Positions 1 to 6,878 of a stretch of 19,210 bases of DNA are shown here, piece by piece (position 1 is the first letter of the stretch; every line of letters starts with the position of its first letter). Under the pieces are notes generated by a model. The model searched no databases. It was not told where the DNA came from and saw only the letters and a program-made list of their open reading frames with translations. Where the stretch lies: NCBI GenBank assembly GCA_046760785.1, contig JBHIET010000068.1:1-19210 (forward strand). Direction: 5' to 3'. Made by a program: the position numbers and the translations under genes. This DNA comes from JBHIET01 sp046760785 (lineage in GTDB: Bacteria; Chloroflexota; Anaerolineae; B4-G1).

Positions 1-69
1 CTTTTTTTTGGTTGGTCCCGACTTTATTTTGGCCCCCCGCTACCATCTCTCAAGGACTACGACCATACA

Positions 70-2004
70 CTACGGCGTGACGAGGTTGAAGTTCTCGATG
101 TTCCACATCTCGCTGTTGACGGTCGGGTCCATGATGAACCCTTCAACCTCCGGCCGGTAGGCCGCCAGTTTAGTCCGCAGGAAGAGCGGGACCACAGGCA
201 ACTCCTCGGCGAAGATTGCTTGGGCCTCCTTGTGGTACTGCTCGTACTCAGGCGTGCCCGGCAGCGCCTGGAGCGCGGCGTTGCAGGCTCGGTCGTACTC
301 CTCGTTGCAGTAGCCCGGATCGTTCTGGCCCGCCCAGCCGGACTCCTCGCTGGGCCACTGGGTGCAGAGATACAGATCGCAAGGCGGCTCCACGCCGGTC
401 AGCCAGGCGAACTCGCCCAGGTCGAAGTGGCGGCCGAAGAGCGGCCCCTCGGGCCCATCGGCGAACCACTCGGAGGCGGGCAGGTTCTCCAGCGTCACGT
501 CAAAGCCGCAGTCGGCCAGGTTGACCTGGAAGATCTGCATGGCGTTGACGCGCAGTGTCGCCGTGGTGCTGCCCCACTTGAAGGCCAGGGGAGTGCCGTC
601 GGCGGCGATGCCACAGCCGTGGCACTCGCGGACGCCATCACCGTCCTCGTCGGTCCAGCCCAGCTCCTCCAGCAGCGCCATCGCCGCATCGGGATCGTAG
701 GGCCACTGCTTCACGTCGGGGTTGTACACCGGGTGCTCCTCCGGGATGTAGGAGTGGATCACGACGGACTTGCCGAGGAGCAGTTCATCCACCACGGCCT
801 GGCGATCCAGGCACATGGCGACGGCCTGGCGCATGCGCACGTCCTTGAAGAAGTCGGGCCGGGTGGCGGCGTACTCATCCACCGTGTTGATGCCGAAGTC
901 CACGTGCTCCCAGACCGTCCCGGTGACGAAGGTGGGGGTCAACTGTCCCTGTTCCTCTAGGTCAATCAGCAGCGCGGCCTGATCGTCCAGGTGGACATCC
1001 TGGGTGAGGATGTCGCACTCGCCAGCCAGCATAGCGGCGATAGCCGCATTGGGGTCCTCCCCGATGAAGCGGAAGATGACCTTGTCCACCTTGGGCAGCC
1101 CCTCGTCGGCGCGGAAGTAGTGAGGGTTTTTGACCGCGGTGAGGTGGTCGCCCGCCACCCACTCCTCGACGGTGAAGGCACCATACCCCATCGGTGTGCG
1201 CGAGGCCTCCTCAGACTCGACGATCTCGGCCGCCGTCATGCTGCCCAACTGATGCTCGGGCAGTGGCGTCCAGATGTTGGTGAAGTAGACGCTGTCCCGA
1301 TAGCCCGGCAGGCCAGTCCAGACGAGGGTCCGCTCGTCAGTTGCCTCGTAACTGGCCGTATGCTCCCCGGTGTAGCGGCTGGGGGTGGGGGTGTCGGGAT
1401 CCATGTACAGGTTGAAGCTGTATACCGAGTCCTGAGCGGTCACGGGGGTGCCGTCGGCCCAGGTGAGCCCCTCCAAAAGCTTGAAGGTGACGACCATCTG
1501 CTCCATCTCCACCTCACTGGTGCCATCGTACTCAATGGCGCAGTCCGTGGAGTGGCAGCCGGCCGGCCGGACCATCACTCCCTCGGCCAGTTCAACCGGG
1601 TCGCCGATGTCGTCCACCACCATATCGCCGGGACCCACCGTCACCGTGTTGATGACCGCATCCCCATCGGCCAGCGAGGGGAGCTTCTCCGTGATGACGG
1701 GCTGGTAGTCGAAGGAGCGGTTGTCATAGGGACCATCGTAGGTGGCCTCCTGGATGTGGCGCGCCGCCAGCATGGCGCCGCCCCAGATGTACATGGTGTC
1801 CGGCTCCTGCCCCTGGCAGACGACCAGCGTCTTCTCGCCCGGGGGCGGAGGCGGGGGCGGCGTGGCCGTCACAACAACCTCCACCTCTTCCCCAGGCACG
1901 GTCACCACGACCGTCTGGGGCGCAGCTGGCTGGCAAGCTGCCAGCACCAGGCTGGCTATCGTTACGAACGCCAGCAAGAGCAACCATTTCTTGTTGCTAA
2001 GCAT
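70..2004 (-). CDS. ABC transporter solute-binding lipoprotein, family 5 (peptide/nickel type)
   Basis: Predicted extracytoplasmic lipoprotein that captures a peptide-like or other solute for an ABC importer (SBP_bac_5 family, DppA/OppA-like). I start it at 2004 (644 aa) because GGGAGGAG at 2009-2016 precedes that ATG; an upstream in-frame ATG at 2028 has no such site. The N-terminus has Lys residues, a hydrophobic stretch and the lipobox LAAC with Cys24, then a Val/Thr/Pro-rich linker with a run of seven prolines. The mature part carries family signatures such as LTWADGTPVTAQD and, near the end, EELPVVPLFL. Two Cys-containing segments (ECHGC, CDLYLC) are less usual for the family and could form disulfides. 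No permease or ATPase genes are visible; they may lie beyond position 1. It has its own promoter and a leader of about 260 nt. The family is certain; the substrate is unknown. Confidence 0.93.
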   Translation of the reverse strand: MLSNKKWLLLLAFVTIASLVLAACQPAAPQTVVVTVPGEEVEVVVTATPPPPPPPGEKTLVVCQGQEPDTMYIWGGAMLAARHIQEATYDGPYDNRSFDYQPVITEKLPSLADGDAVINTVTVGPGDMVVDDIGDPVELAEGVMVRPAGCHSTDCAIEYDGTSEVEMEQMVVTFKLLEGLTWADGTPVTAQDSVYSFNLYMDPDTPTPSRYTGEHTASYEATDERTLVWTGLPGYRDSVYFTNIWTPLPEHQLGSMTAAEIVESEEASRTPMGYGAFTVEEWVAGDHLTAVKNPHYFRADEGLPKVDKVIFRFIGEDPNAAIAAMLAGECDILTQDVHLDDQAALLIDLEEQGQLTPTFVTGTVWEHVDFGINTVDEYAATRPDFFKDVRMRQAVAMCLDRQAVVDELLLGKSVVIHSYIPEEHPVYNPDVKQWPYDPDAAMALLEELGWTDEDGDGVRECHGCGIAADGTPLAFKWGSTTATLRVNAMQIFQVNLADCGFDVTLENLPASEWFADGPEGPLFGRHFDLGEFAWLTGVEPPCDLYLCTQWPSEESGWAGQNDPGYCNEEYDRACNAALQALPGTPEYEQYHKEAQAIFAEELPVVPLFLRTKLAAYRPEVEGFIMDPTVNSEMWNIENFNLVTP

Positions 2005-2107
2005 TTTTCTCCTCCCTAATGGTTTCATGCACTTTCACACACATACAAGCTGTTACACTCTTTGGTAGATAGTGTCGCATCCGTTCAGTCCATTCACACC
2101 TCCTTTC
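1997..2107 (-). promoter_or_regulatory. Leader with a perfect Shine-Dalgarno, two-codon ORF and possible 27-aa leader peptide
   Basis: In the 5' leader of the solute-binding lipoprotein the minus strand has GAAAGGAGGTG (2097-2107), an 11-nt complement to the usual 16S 3' end. Five nt after the AGGAGG core comes ATG GAC TGA (2093-2085), an ORF of only two codons. Five nt further on, ATG at 2080 opens a 27-codon frame whose stop (1997-1999) lies just inside the lipoprotein gene. This is what is visible; a role in translational control by termination and re-initiation is inference. The rest of 2005-2309 shows only the promoter. Confidence 0.3.
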
Positions 2108-2268
2108 GCAAGAACACGCGCCCCAAGGAACCTAAAACGGAAAACCCTGCTTCAGTATAGAAACGGGTGGCAGAACCTTTCACATCGGGGAAAATGCCTG
2201 GTTTCGTTGATGGTCAGACATGACGCTCATTAGGAGAATATGGTTACTCAGAGTAAAGCACACTTTAC

Positions 2269-2296
2269 ATTATACCCAATTACTGTGAAAGTGCAA
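2269..2296 (-). promoter_or_regulatory. Sigma70-type promoter for the solute-binding lipoprotein
   Basis: On the minus strand TTGCAC (2291-2296) is followed after 16 nt by TATAAT (2269-2274). It begins 13 nt past the stop codon of the small gene 2310-2648 and points at the lipoprotein gene, giving a predicted leader of about 260 nt. The -10 is consensus; the -35 matches only in its TTG. Confidence 0.55.
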
Positions 2297-2309
2297 ACAC
2301 TCAGGACAC

Positions 2310-2648
2310 CTAGGATGCCAACCGCAGCAGGAAACCGTGCTGAGCAACAAGGCGTGCAGAATAGGGATCGTGCCTCCATCCCACCCACCCATCCTGGGAC
2401 CATACGCAGGAAGCGACCTGTGCGGAGAGAAACGCATCTGTCCTGGATAGTCGCGCCACCACTGCCCTATAGCCTCTGTGGGATCTAAGCCTGTCCCACA
2501 CCGTTGGCCGCTCCGCAAGCGCACGGATGCGCTTCCACACCCGCTGTGGCGGGTAGGCTCCGACCACGCTTTCTCTCAGTGCCCACCGGATCAGACCGCC
2601 CAGTTCGTCCGTGGAACGTCCCTCTAACACATCCCTACGTGAAGTCAT
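2310..2648 (-). CDS. Small unknown protein translationally coupled to the ECF sigma factor
   Basis: A 112-aa protein I do not recognise. Its ATG lies inside the last codons of the sigma-factor gene (14-nt overlap) and is preceded by GAGGTG, so translation is probably coupled. The N-terminal half (DELGGLIRWALRES, then PPQRVWKRIRAL) looks like one or two amphipathic helices; the C-terminal half is basic and Trp-rich. There is no hydrophobic membrane segment and no HxxxCxxC zinc motif, so it is not a standard RskA or ZAS anti-sigma factor. The position suggests a regulator or partner of the sigma factor, by analogy with the usual sigma/anti-sigma order. Arginine-rich composition leaves some chance that the 3' part is a shadow frame. 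Confidence 0.62.
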   Translation of the reverse strand: MTSRRDVLEGRSTDELGGLIRWALRESVVGAYPPQRVWKRIRALAERPTVWDRLRSHRGYRAVVARLSRTDAFLSAQVASCVWSQDGWVGWRHDPYSARLVAQHGFLLRLAS

Positions 2649-3297
2649 ACGCCACCTCGGGCACCAACCTGCGCTCCTGTTCCAGGATAGCCTTCTTCAG
2701 CCTCTCGCGAGCATAGTGGAGACGAGATTTGACCGTCCCTTCTGGAATGTCCATCACATAGGCAATCTCTTTCAGGCTCAACCCCTCCAGATAGTACAGG
2801 ACGATGACGACACGTTGACCACGGGGTAAACCATCAATCGCCTGCTGCAAAGTTTGTCGCAGCTCCAGCTCCTCTGCCACCTTCTCGGGATACCACACGG
2901 CGGGCGATACCAAGCGGTCGAGCATGCTCGGAAAGAGATTCAACCATCGCCGAGCCCGGCTGATCCAACCATAGGCCAGATTGATGGTCACTCGATATAG
3001 CCATGGCTCCAACGACACGGTCTCGTCAATGCGACTGGCATAGGTATAAACCCGAAGAAAGGTCTCCTGAAGAATGTCCTCGGCATCCTTCTCATTGCGG
3101 GTGACCGCCAAGGCGGTCCGATAGACCTGCGTTTTGTACCTCTTGTACAATTCGCTCAGGGCCTCAAGATCGCCCTCCCGAATGCGAGTGACGAGCCAGC
3201 CATCTGACTGCGGCGAGACCTCGTCGAGCCTTCGGCGTGAACGCTCACTCGAACGCTCAGTCGAGACGCTCATCCGAGCCGCGTGCTGTGCAGCCAT
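2635..3297 (-). CDS. ECF-type RNA polymerase sigma factor
   Basis: Extracytoplasmic-function sigma factor, 220 aa from the ATG at 3297, chosen because GGGAGGG lies about 9 nt upstream; another in-frame ATG at 3324 has no ribosome site. Region 2 spans about residues 33-110: RIREGDLEALSELYKRY, then the core-binding and -10-recognition stretch DAEDILQETFLRVY. Region 4 spans about 145-205, with the helix-turn-helix LEGLSLKEIAYVMDIPEGTV followed by KSRLHYARERLKK. The first 30 residues are polar, Arg/Ser-rich and probably disordered. It follows trmD by 63 nt and overlaps the small gene 2310-2648. No membrane anti-sigma gene is seen. The signal it answers to cannot be told from sequence. Confidence 0.93.
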   Translation of the reverse strand: MAAQHAARMSVSTERSSERSRRRLDEVSPQSDGWLVTRIREGDLEALSELYKRYKTQVYRTALAVTRNEKDAEDILQETFLRVYTYASRIDETVSLEPWLYRVTINLAYGWISRARRWLNLFPSMLDRLVSPAVWYPEKVAEELELRQTLQQAIDGLPRGQRVVIVLYYLEGLSLKEIAYVMDIPEGTVKSRLHYARERLKKAILEQERRLVPEVAYDFT

Positions 3298-3333
3298 GTA
3301 CCCCTGCCCTCCCAGGTGTACCATACCCCATCA

Positions 3334-3364
3334 TGTATACTCTTACAGGCCCCGAAAAGTTCAA
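3334..3364 (-). promoter_or_regulatory. Possible promoter of the ECF sigma gene
   Basis: Minus strand TTGAAC (3359-3364) overlaps the trmD stop codon and is followed after 19 nt by TATACA (3334-3339). The long spacer makes this weak. Readthrough from trmD is an equally good explanation. Confidence 0.28.
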
Positions 3365-4155
3365 CTATTCTCAGAATCATTCTCAGAGGGAGCATCACCC
3401 ATCAACTGCACCAGGAACTCCCGATCGTGTGGGGTCAAATCGGTGCTCGTCAGGAGATCCGAGCGACGCTCAAAAGTGCGGCGCAGGGCTTGTTCGCGAT
3501 GCCAGCGAGCGATGGCAGCGTGATTCCCGGAACGCAGCACCTCCGGCACCTCCCAGCCCCGGAAGACAGGTGGGCGGGTGTAGTGCGGACCCTCCAATAG
3601 CCCGCGAGCATGGGAATCCTCAAAAGTGGCACCGGGGTCTCCCAAAACGCCCGGCAGCAGCCGGGTCACGGCGTCAATGATGATCATGGCCGCCAATTCA
3701 CCCCCGGTCAGTACGTAGTCGCCGATGGAGATTTCATCGGTCACCAGGTATTGGCGCACGCGCTCGTCTACCCCCTCGTATCGCCCGCAGATGAGGAGTA
3801 TGCGTTGACAGCGAGATAGTTCAGCGGCGATGGCCTGGGTAAAGAGTCGCCCTTGGGGACTCAGTAGTATGATCGGCACGTCCGCGTTCCCTCTCTCCCC
3901 CCCTGGCATCTGGGGGGGGCTGGGGGGGGGCAGGATCGCTTCGACGGCGGCGAAGATAGGTTCCGGCTTCATCACCATCCCACCCCCGCCGCCGTAGGGA
4001 GCATCATCGGTGACGCGGTGTTTACCGCTTGCGTAGTCGCGGATGTCGTGCAGCGCGACGGAAAGTCGGCCACTCTCTTGGGCGCGTTTGAGGACGCTCT
4101 CCCCCAAAGGGCCACGAAACATCGCAGGGAAGAGGGTTAGGACATCAAAGTGCAT
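3361..4155 (-). CDS. trmD: tRNA (guanine-N1-)-methyltransferase TrmD
   Basis: Methylates G37 (N1) of tRNAs with G36, using S-adenosylmethionine, to prevent frameshifting; essential in most bacteria. 264 aa from ATG 4155, where the family's typical start MHFDVLTLFP begins; the longer frame adds only repeat-encoded residues. Signatures in order: PYGGGGGMVMKPEPIF near residue 55, LICGRYEGVDERV (knot and AdoMet site), then ISIGDYVLTGGELAA, and LLEGPHYTRPP toward the C-terminus. Residues about 75-90 (LPPPSPPQMPGGERGNA) come from a C-rich repeat (3886-3931) and sit where family members usually have a short variable loop. The usual partners rpsP, rimM and rplS are absent; the flanks are a dipeptidase and a sigma factor. 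Its upstream region is an 11-nt direct repeat with no clear Shine-Dalgarno. Confidence 0.97.
   Translation of the reverse strand: MHFDVLTLFPAMFRGPLGESVLKRAQESGRLSVALHDIRDYASGKHRVTDDAPYGGGGGMVMKPEPIFAAVEAILPPPSPPQMPGGERGNADVPIILLSPQGRLFTQAIAAELSRCQRILLICGRYEGVDERVRQYLVTDEISIGDYVLTGGELAAMIIIDAVTRLLPGVLGDPGATFEDSHARGLLEGPHYTRPPVFRGWEVPEVLRSGNHAAIARWHREQALRRTFERRSDLLTSTDLTPHDREFLVQLMGDAPSENDSENS
3886..3931. repeat. C/G-run repeat inserted in frame in trmD
   Basis: A run of seven C (3897-3903), the short core TGGCATCT, then eight G (3912-3919) and nine G (3922-3930). On the minus strand it encodes the proline- and glycine-rich loop of TrmD. The C and G runs can pair as a hairpin. It looks like a dispersed repeat rather than native trmD sequence, because family members do not carry this peptide (from general knowledge of TrmD). 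Confidence 0.55.
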
Positions 4156-4159
4156 ATCC

Positions 4160-4185
4160 AATGAACAATGAATCAATGAACAATG
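4160..4185. repeat. 11-nt direct repeat at the trmD start
   Basis: AATGAACAATG occurs at 4160-4170 and again at 4175-4185, separated by AATC. It fills most of the 45-nt gap between the dipeptidase stop (4201) and the trmD start (4155). Its AT-rich composition contrasts with the GC-rich surroundings. Confidence 0.7.
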
Positions 4186-4200
4186 GCCAATCCGTTGTTG

Positions 4201-5259
4201 TCACTCCGGCAACGCTGCCCGCAGCAGACGCAGCCAGTTGCCCATAAGAACAGCGGCGATGTCTTCCTCACTGTATCCCAGTTCGCCCAACGCCGGGCCA
4301 ATGCGCGTCAAATCGGCGACGGTGTCTATCTCGGCCGGAGTACTCTCGGCCCCAAAGCCGCCATCGAAGTCGGACCCCAGCCCCACGTGGGCCGCATCCC
4401 CCACCACCTGGCAGACGTGATCCGCGGCAGCGGCCACGTCGGCGACGGTGACCGCGTCTTTGAGGTCGCCTCTTGACCAGCCGGGTCGCAGGAAACTGTT
4501 AAAAGGCACGATGCCGATGACGCCATCTCGCTTGGTCAGGCGGTGAATCATCTCATCGGAGAGTTGGCGGGGACCGGGCACCCGAGCACGAGGATTGGCG
4601 TGGCTGGCGACGATCCAACCTTCGAAGCAGTCCAACGCTTCAGAGAACGATTCTTCGGCCAAGTGGCTGACGTCCAGGACCAAGCCCAGGTCGGCCATCA
4701 CTGCCAGCAGTTCCCGCCCAGCGTCGGTGAGCCGACCAGGGGCGGCATTGCCGCCAGCGTATTGGGACCCCTCCCGCCAGGAGAGGCCCACCAGCCGCAC
4801 GCCCTGCTCGAACCAGAACTCGGCCTCCGCAGGCTCGCGAATAGGATCCGCCCCCTCCATCAGTGGAATGATGCCTACCTGGGGAGTCTCTCCTTCCCAA
4901 CTGGTCAGCACGGCGTCGAGGTCAGCGCTGGTTCCAATCAACGCGACCTGCTCACACTCGTCGGCTAGGCGGTGGTAGTAATCGAGTTGTGCCTTGGCCA
5001 ATTCGTGCGCCTCCTCAACCGTGGTGTAGGTGTGGGGCTCCGGTAAGCCGCGGCGTGCTGGCGCGAGAAATATCGTGCCACACACAATCGCCACGTCTCC
5101 GGCCAGCCACTCGGGGAGGCCCACCATGCAGAGGCCGTTGCGCTTAGAGACGTTGGTGCCCTCCTCCAGACGGCGGGTCTCCAGCGCGCTGCGGCGCACG
5201 TCGCGCCCTAAAGCGAGCACGTTCCAGGCGATGTCCTCGTGAGCGTCTACTATGGGCAT
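4201..5259 (-). CDS. Membrane dipeptidase, peptidase family M19
   Basis: Zinc-dependent dipeptidase of the renal dipeptidase family (M19), which hydrolyses dipeptides including some with a D-residue at the second position. 352 aa, close to family length. The start at 5259 has GGGGGAG about 5 nt upstream. Metal-ligand candidates fall in the expected order: His7 and Asp9 (VDAHED), Glu135 (LMEGAD), His199 (DVSHLAE), His220 (ASHANPR), and Asp297 (GLGSDFDGG). No signal peptide is seen, so it is probably cytoplasmic despite the family name. A TATATAAT element lies upstream, and trmD follows after 45 nt. A role in turning over D-amino-acid dipeptides from peptidoglycan would fit the two L,D-transpeptidases elsewhere in the window, but that is inference. 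Confidence 0.93.
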   Translation of the reverse strand: MPIVDAHEDIAWNVLALGRDVRRSALETRRLEEGTNVSKRNGLCMVGLPEWLAGDVAIVCGTIFLAPARRGLPEPHTYTTVEEAHELAKAQLDYYHRLADECEQVALIGTSADLDAVLTSWEGETPQVGIIPLMEGADPIREPAEAEFWFEQGVRLVGLSWREGSQYAGGNAAPGRLTDAGRELLAVMADLGLVLDVSHLAEESFSEALDCFEGWIVASHANPRARVPGPRQLSDEMIHRLTKRDGVIGIVPFNSFLRPGWSRGDLKDAVTVADVAAAADHVCQVVGDAAHVGLGSDFDGGFGAESTPAEIDTVADLTRIGPALGELGYSEEDIAAVLMGNWLRLLRAALPE

Positions 5260-5287
5260 AGCACTCCCCCTTGCCTTGATCTAGATG

Positions 5288-5293
5288 ATTATA
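5288..5293 (-). promoter_or_regulatory. -10 element for the dipeptidase gene
   Basis: Minus strand TATAAT inside TATATAAT, 29 nt upstream of the dipeptidase ATG. No good -35 is found 16-18 nt away. It lies back-to-back with the FHA-gene promoter, whose -35 begins 24 nt further on. Confidence 0.4.
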
Positions 5294-5317
5294 TAAGTGT
5301 ACCACCAAGTGGCGCGT

Positions 5318-5346
5318 TTGACAACCGGGCATAAAAGCCATATACT
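5318..5346 (+). promoter_or_regulatory. Near-consensus sigma70 promoter of the FHA gene
   Basis: TTGACA (5318-5323), 17 nt spacer, TATACT (5341-5346). This is the best match to the housekeeping consensus in the window along with 6848-6876. It rules out translation starting at the in-frame TTG at 5346 and supports the ATG at 5397. Confidence 0.75.
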
Positions 5347-5396
5347 TGGGAGCCAGGAGCGAAATGCAAAGCGCAAAACTAGCGAGGAGGAAAACG

Positions 5397-6023
5397 ATGG
5401 CCGATAATTCCCGGCTGGTGATGAGTCAAGGGCCCCAACCTGGTCAAACCTTCATGTTAGAGCACGATTTGCTTACCCTGGGGCGAGATCCAGCCAACAG
5501 CATCGTGATTGACGACCCGCAGGTTTCGCGGCAGCACGCGCGCATCATGCGCCAGGGCAGCCTGATGGTGATCGAGGACTTGGGGAGCACGAACGGCACA
5601 TTCGTCAACGGGGTGCGGCTGACCGGTCCACACACGCTTGCCAACGGCGACATGATTGGCCTGGGGGACGCGGTGAGGTTGACCTACTATGGAGCGGGCG
5701 TAGCCGAGGGAGCAGGCATAGCGGAAACTGAGACACTCGTTGGACAACCCGCTGCCCCGTCTTCACCGGGTTATGCAGCACCTCCTGCGATTCCTCAGCC
5801 CCCACCGCCGCCGGCTTATGCTCCGCCTCCACCGGCTTATGTGGCCGCACCGCCACCAGTTGAGGAGAGGAAAAGCAAGACCTGGCTGTGGGTCGGATGC
5901 GGGTGCTTGGCGCTACTCACCCTGGCCTGCATTGCGTTGACAGTATTCTTGTGGTACGCGCCACCGTCTTTCTGGCAGGCATTGATTGACCTCGGCATTC
6001 CAGTCCCCGCCCAGCCTTTCTAG
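5397..6023 (+). CDS. FHA-domain protein with a C-terminal membrane segment
   Basis: 208 aa from ATG 5397, which has GAGGAGG about 8 nt upstream. Residues about 6-97 are a forkhead-associated domain, a phosphothreonine-binding module: Gly29-Arg30 (LGRDPANSIVIDD), Ser44 (VSRQHARI) and Asn66 (LGSTNGTFVNG) are the conserved binding positions. A Thr-containing stretch (AETETLVGQ, 109-117) follows, then a Pro/Tyr/Ala-rich linker (118-156), a short charged segment and one hydrophobic helix at about 163-187 containing CGC. The C-terminal tail is about 20 residues. The likely layout is a cytoplasmic FHA domain anchored by its C-terminus. No Ser/Thr kinase or phosphatase gene is in the window, so its partner is unknown. 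It stands alone between divergent dipeptidase and convergent toxin genes. Confidence 0.9.
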   Translation: MADNSRLVMSQGPQPGQTFMLEHDLLTLGRDPANSIVIDDPQVSRQHARIMRQGSLMVIEDLGSTNGTFVNGVRLTGPHTLANGDMIGLGDAVRLTYYGAGVAEGAGIAETETLVGQPAAPSSPGYAAPPAIPQPPPPPAYAPPPPAYVAAPPPVEERKSKTWLWVGCGCLALLTLACIALTVFLWYAPPSFWQALIDLGIPVPAQPF

Positions 6024-6074
6024 CCCTTTACCCCATGCGCGCAACCGCTTGGCTTTGCGAGGTCCTTACTTCGC

Positions 6075-6168
6075 CACAATAACCTCCAGCAGTCGGAGGG
6101 TGAGGGCCTTGGTGCCAGGCTCAGCATCACCGGCCGGCCCCACACAGCCAGGACAGCCAGCGGCACAG
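6075..6168 (-). pseudogene. Dead 3' fragment of the MrfA-like helicase (94-bp duplicate)
   Basis: This stretch matches 6891-6984, the 3' end of the helicase gene, at 90 of 94 positions without gaps. Read on the minus strand in the helicase frame it gives CAAGCPGCVGPAGDAEPG, then TKALTLRLLEVIVAK and a TAA stop, against TKTLTCRLLEAIVSQM and a stop in the intact gene. It keeps three of the four zinc-site cysteines but has no start or upstream body. Similarity ends abruptly at 6168/6984. The remaining sequence between the FHA stop (6023) and the toxin stop (6180) shows nothing else I can name. Confidence 0.85.
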
Positions 6169-6179
6169 TAGGGGTAGGC

Positions 6180-6578
6180 TTACCAGATGGCCTCCAGGTC
6201 GGCTAACCGGATCTTGTAGTCACGACTGATAATGGGGAGCTCAAGGTGCAAAGCGGTCGCAGCAATGATGCGATCGGGCATGTCAGGCACTTGAGTACGT
6301 TCCACTCGTTGTACGCTCAGCGCCACAGCCTGATCCAATGGGATCATTTCGAGCACGCTGGTGCGAGTTTCCAATTGCGTGATCAGGGTATCCAGCGCAG
6401 CAGAGGGCACACGTCCTTTGTCAACCAGGTAGACGATTTCGACCAAACAAATGGATGGGACGCCGATGGTGTCTCCACTCGCTGCAGCGTCATCGAAGAC
6501 ACGCTTGGCACGAGTAGAAAGCCGCGCATCGGCCAGGAGATACCACAAGAGAGCATGTGTGTCGGTCACGGCGTGCAC
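6180..6578 (-). CDS. vapC: PIN-domain toxin, VapC family
   Basis: Type II toxin with a PIN-domain ribonuclease fold, 132 aa, normal for VapC. The four acidic active-site positions are present: Asp6 (VTDTHALLWYL), Glu47 (CLVEIVYL), Asp102 (MPDRIIAATAL) and Asp120 (IISRDYKI). The start is a GTG at 6578, with GAGG about 9 nt upstream inside the end of the antitoxin gene; only 2 nt separate the two genes, so they are co-translated. VapC toxins cleave tRNA or rRNA; the target here is unknown. The pair lies inside a 94-bp direct duplication of the neighbouring helicase end. Confidence 0.92.
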   Translation of the reverse strand: MHAVTDTHALLWYLLADARLSTRAKRVFDDAAASGDTIGVPSICLVEIVYLVDKGRVPSAALDTLITQLETRTSVLEMIPLDQAVALSVQRVERTQVPDMPDRIIAATALHLELPIISRDYKIRLADLEAIW

Positions 6579-6580
6579 GG

Positions 6581-6826
6581 CTAGAATCCTCGATCTGCGA
6601 AGTCACCCCACATCTCCTGCCTGGCTTTCTCCAGGTCCGCTTCGCTGATGGTGAATCCCTGCCACAGACCATACAATGACCGGCGAGGGATGACGGTCGT
6701 TCTGGACTTCTCTATAATCTGCTCGATATTGGGCAAGATGCACCGGACGACACGCAACTGATCCCATGGCGGAAGTTGCTGGATGAGGGCCACAACTTGC
6801 TCTACAGTAACAGGTTGAACGTCCAT
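6581..6826 (-). CDS. Antitoxin partner of the PIN toxin
   Basis: 81 aa from ATG 6826, with TAGGAG about 7 nt upstream; an in-frame TTG at 6832 is a poorer choice because it overlaps that spacing. The N-terminal half (TVEQVVALIQQLPPWDQLRVV) is helical. The C-terminal part SLYGLWQGFTISEADLEKAR followed by QEMWGDF resembles the toxin-wrapping tail of VapB-like antitoxins that pair with this PIN subgroup. The gene lies directly upstream of the toxin, the usual order. No classic AbrB or RHH DNA-binding domain is obvious. The identification rests on gene order, size and the tail. Confidence 0.8.
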   Translation of the reverse strand: MDVQPVTVEQVVALIQQLPPWDQLRVVRCILPNIEQIIEKSRTTVIPRRSLYGLWQGFTISEADLEKARQEMWGDFADRGF

Positions 6827-6847
6827 AGCCAATCTCCTATAAATTCC

Positions 6848-6876
6848 ATTGTATCACGTCGCTTGCCCCCTGTCAA
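6848..6876 (-). promoter_or_regulatory. Near-consensus promoter of the toxin-antitoxin pair
   Basis: Minus strand TTGACA (6871-6876), 17 nt spacer, TACAAT (6848-6853) with an extended TGA just before the -10. The -35 ends 2 nt from the helicase stop codon, so the pair does not depend on helicase transcription. The predicted leader is short, about 15 nt. Confidence 0.75.
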
Positions 6877-6878
6877 AG

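Noticed and set aside
1..69. T-run at the left edge as a terminator for the solute-binding lipoprotein
   Set aside because: On the minus strand it reads as an A-run and no stable hairpin precedes it; nothing else in 1-69 could be supported.
991..2019. Long plus-strand open frame of 342 codons opposite the solute-binding lipoprotein
   Set aside because: It is antisense to a clear family-5 binding protein, has low-complexity Arg/Gly/His-rich composition and no ribosome site or recognisable domain; such frames are common in GC-rich DNA.
2097..2107. CACCTCCTTTC, identical to the usual 3' end of 16S rRNA
   Set aside because: No 16S sequence precedes it. It is simply the complement of a strong Shine-Dalgarno on the minus strand.
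3911..3930. G-runs as a frameshift that breaks trmD
   Set aside because: The frame is open through the runs and all TrmD motifs on both sides are in the same frame.
6040..6059. CGCAA...TTGCG inverted pair after the FHA gene as a terminator
   Set aside because: The stem is only 5 bp with a 10-nt loop and no T-run follows.
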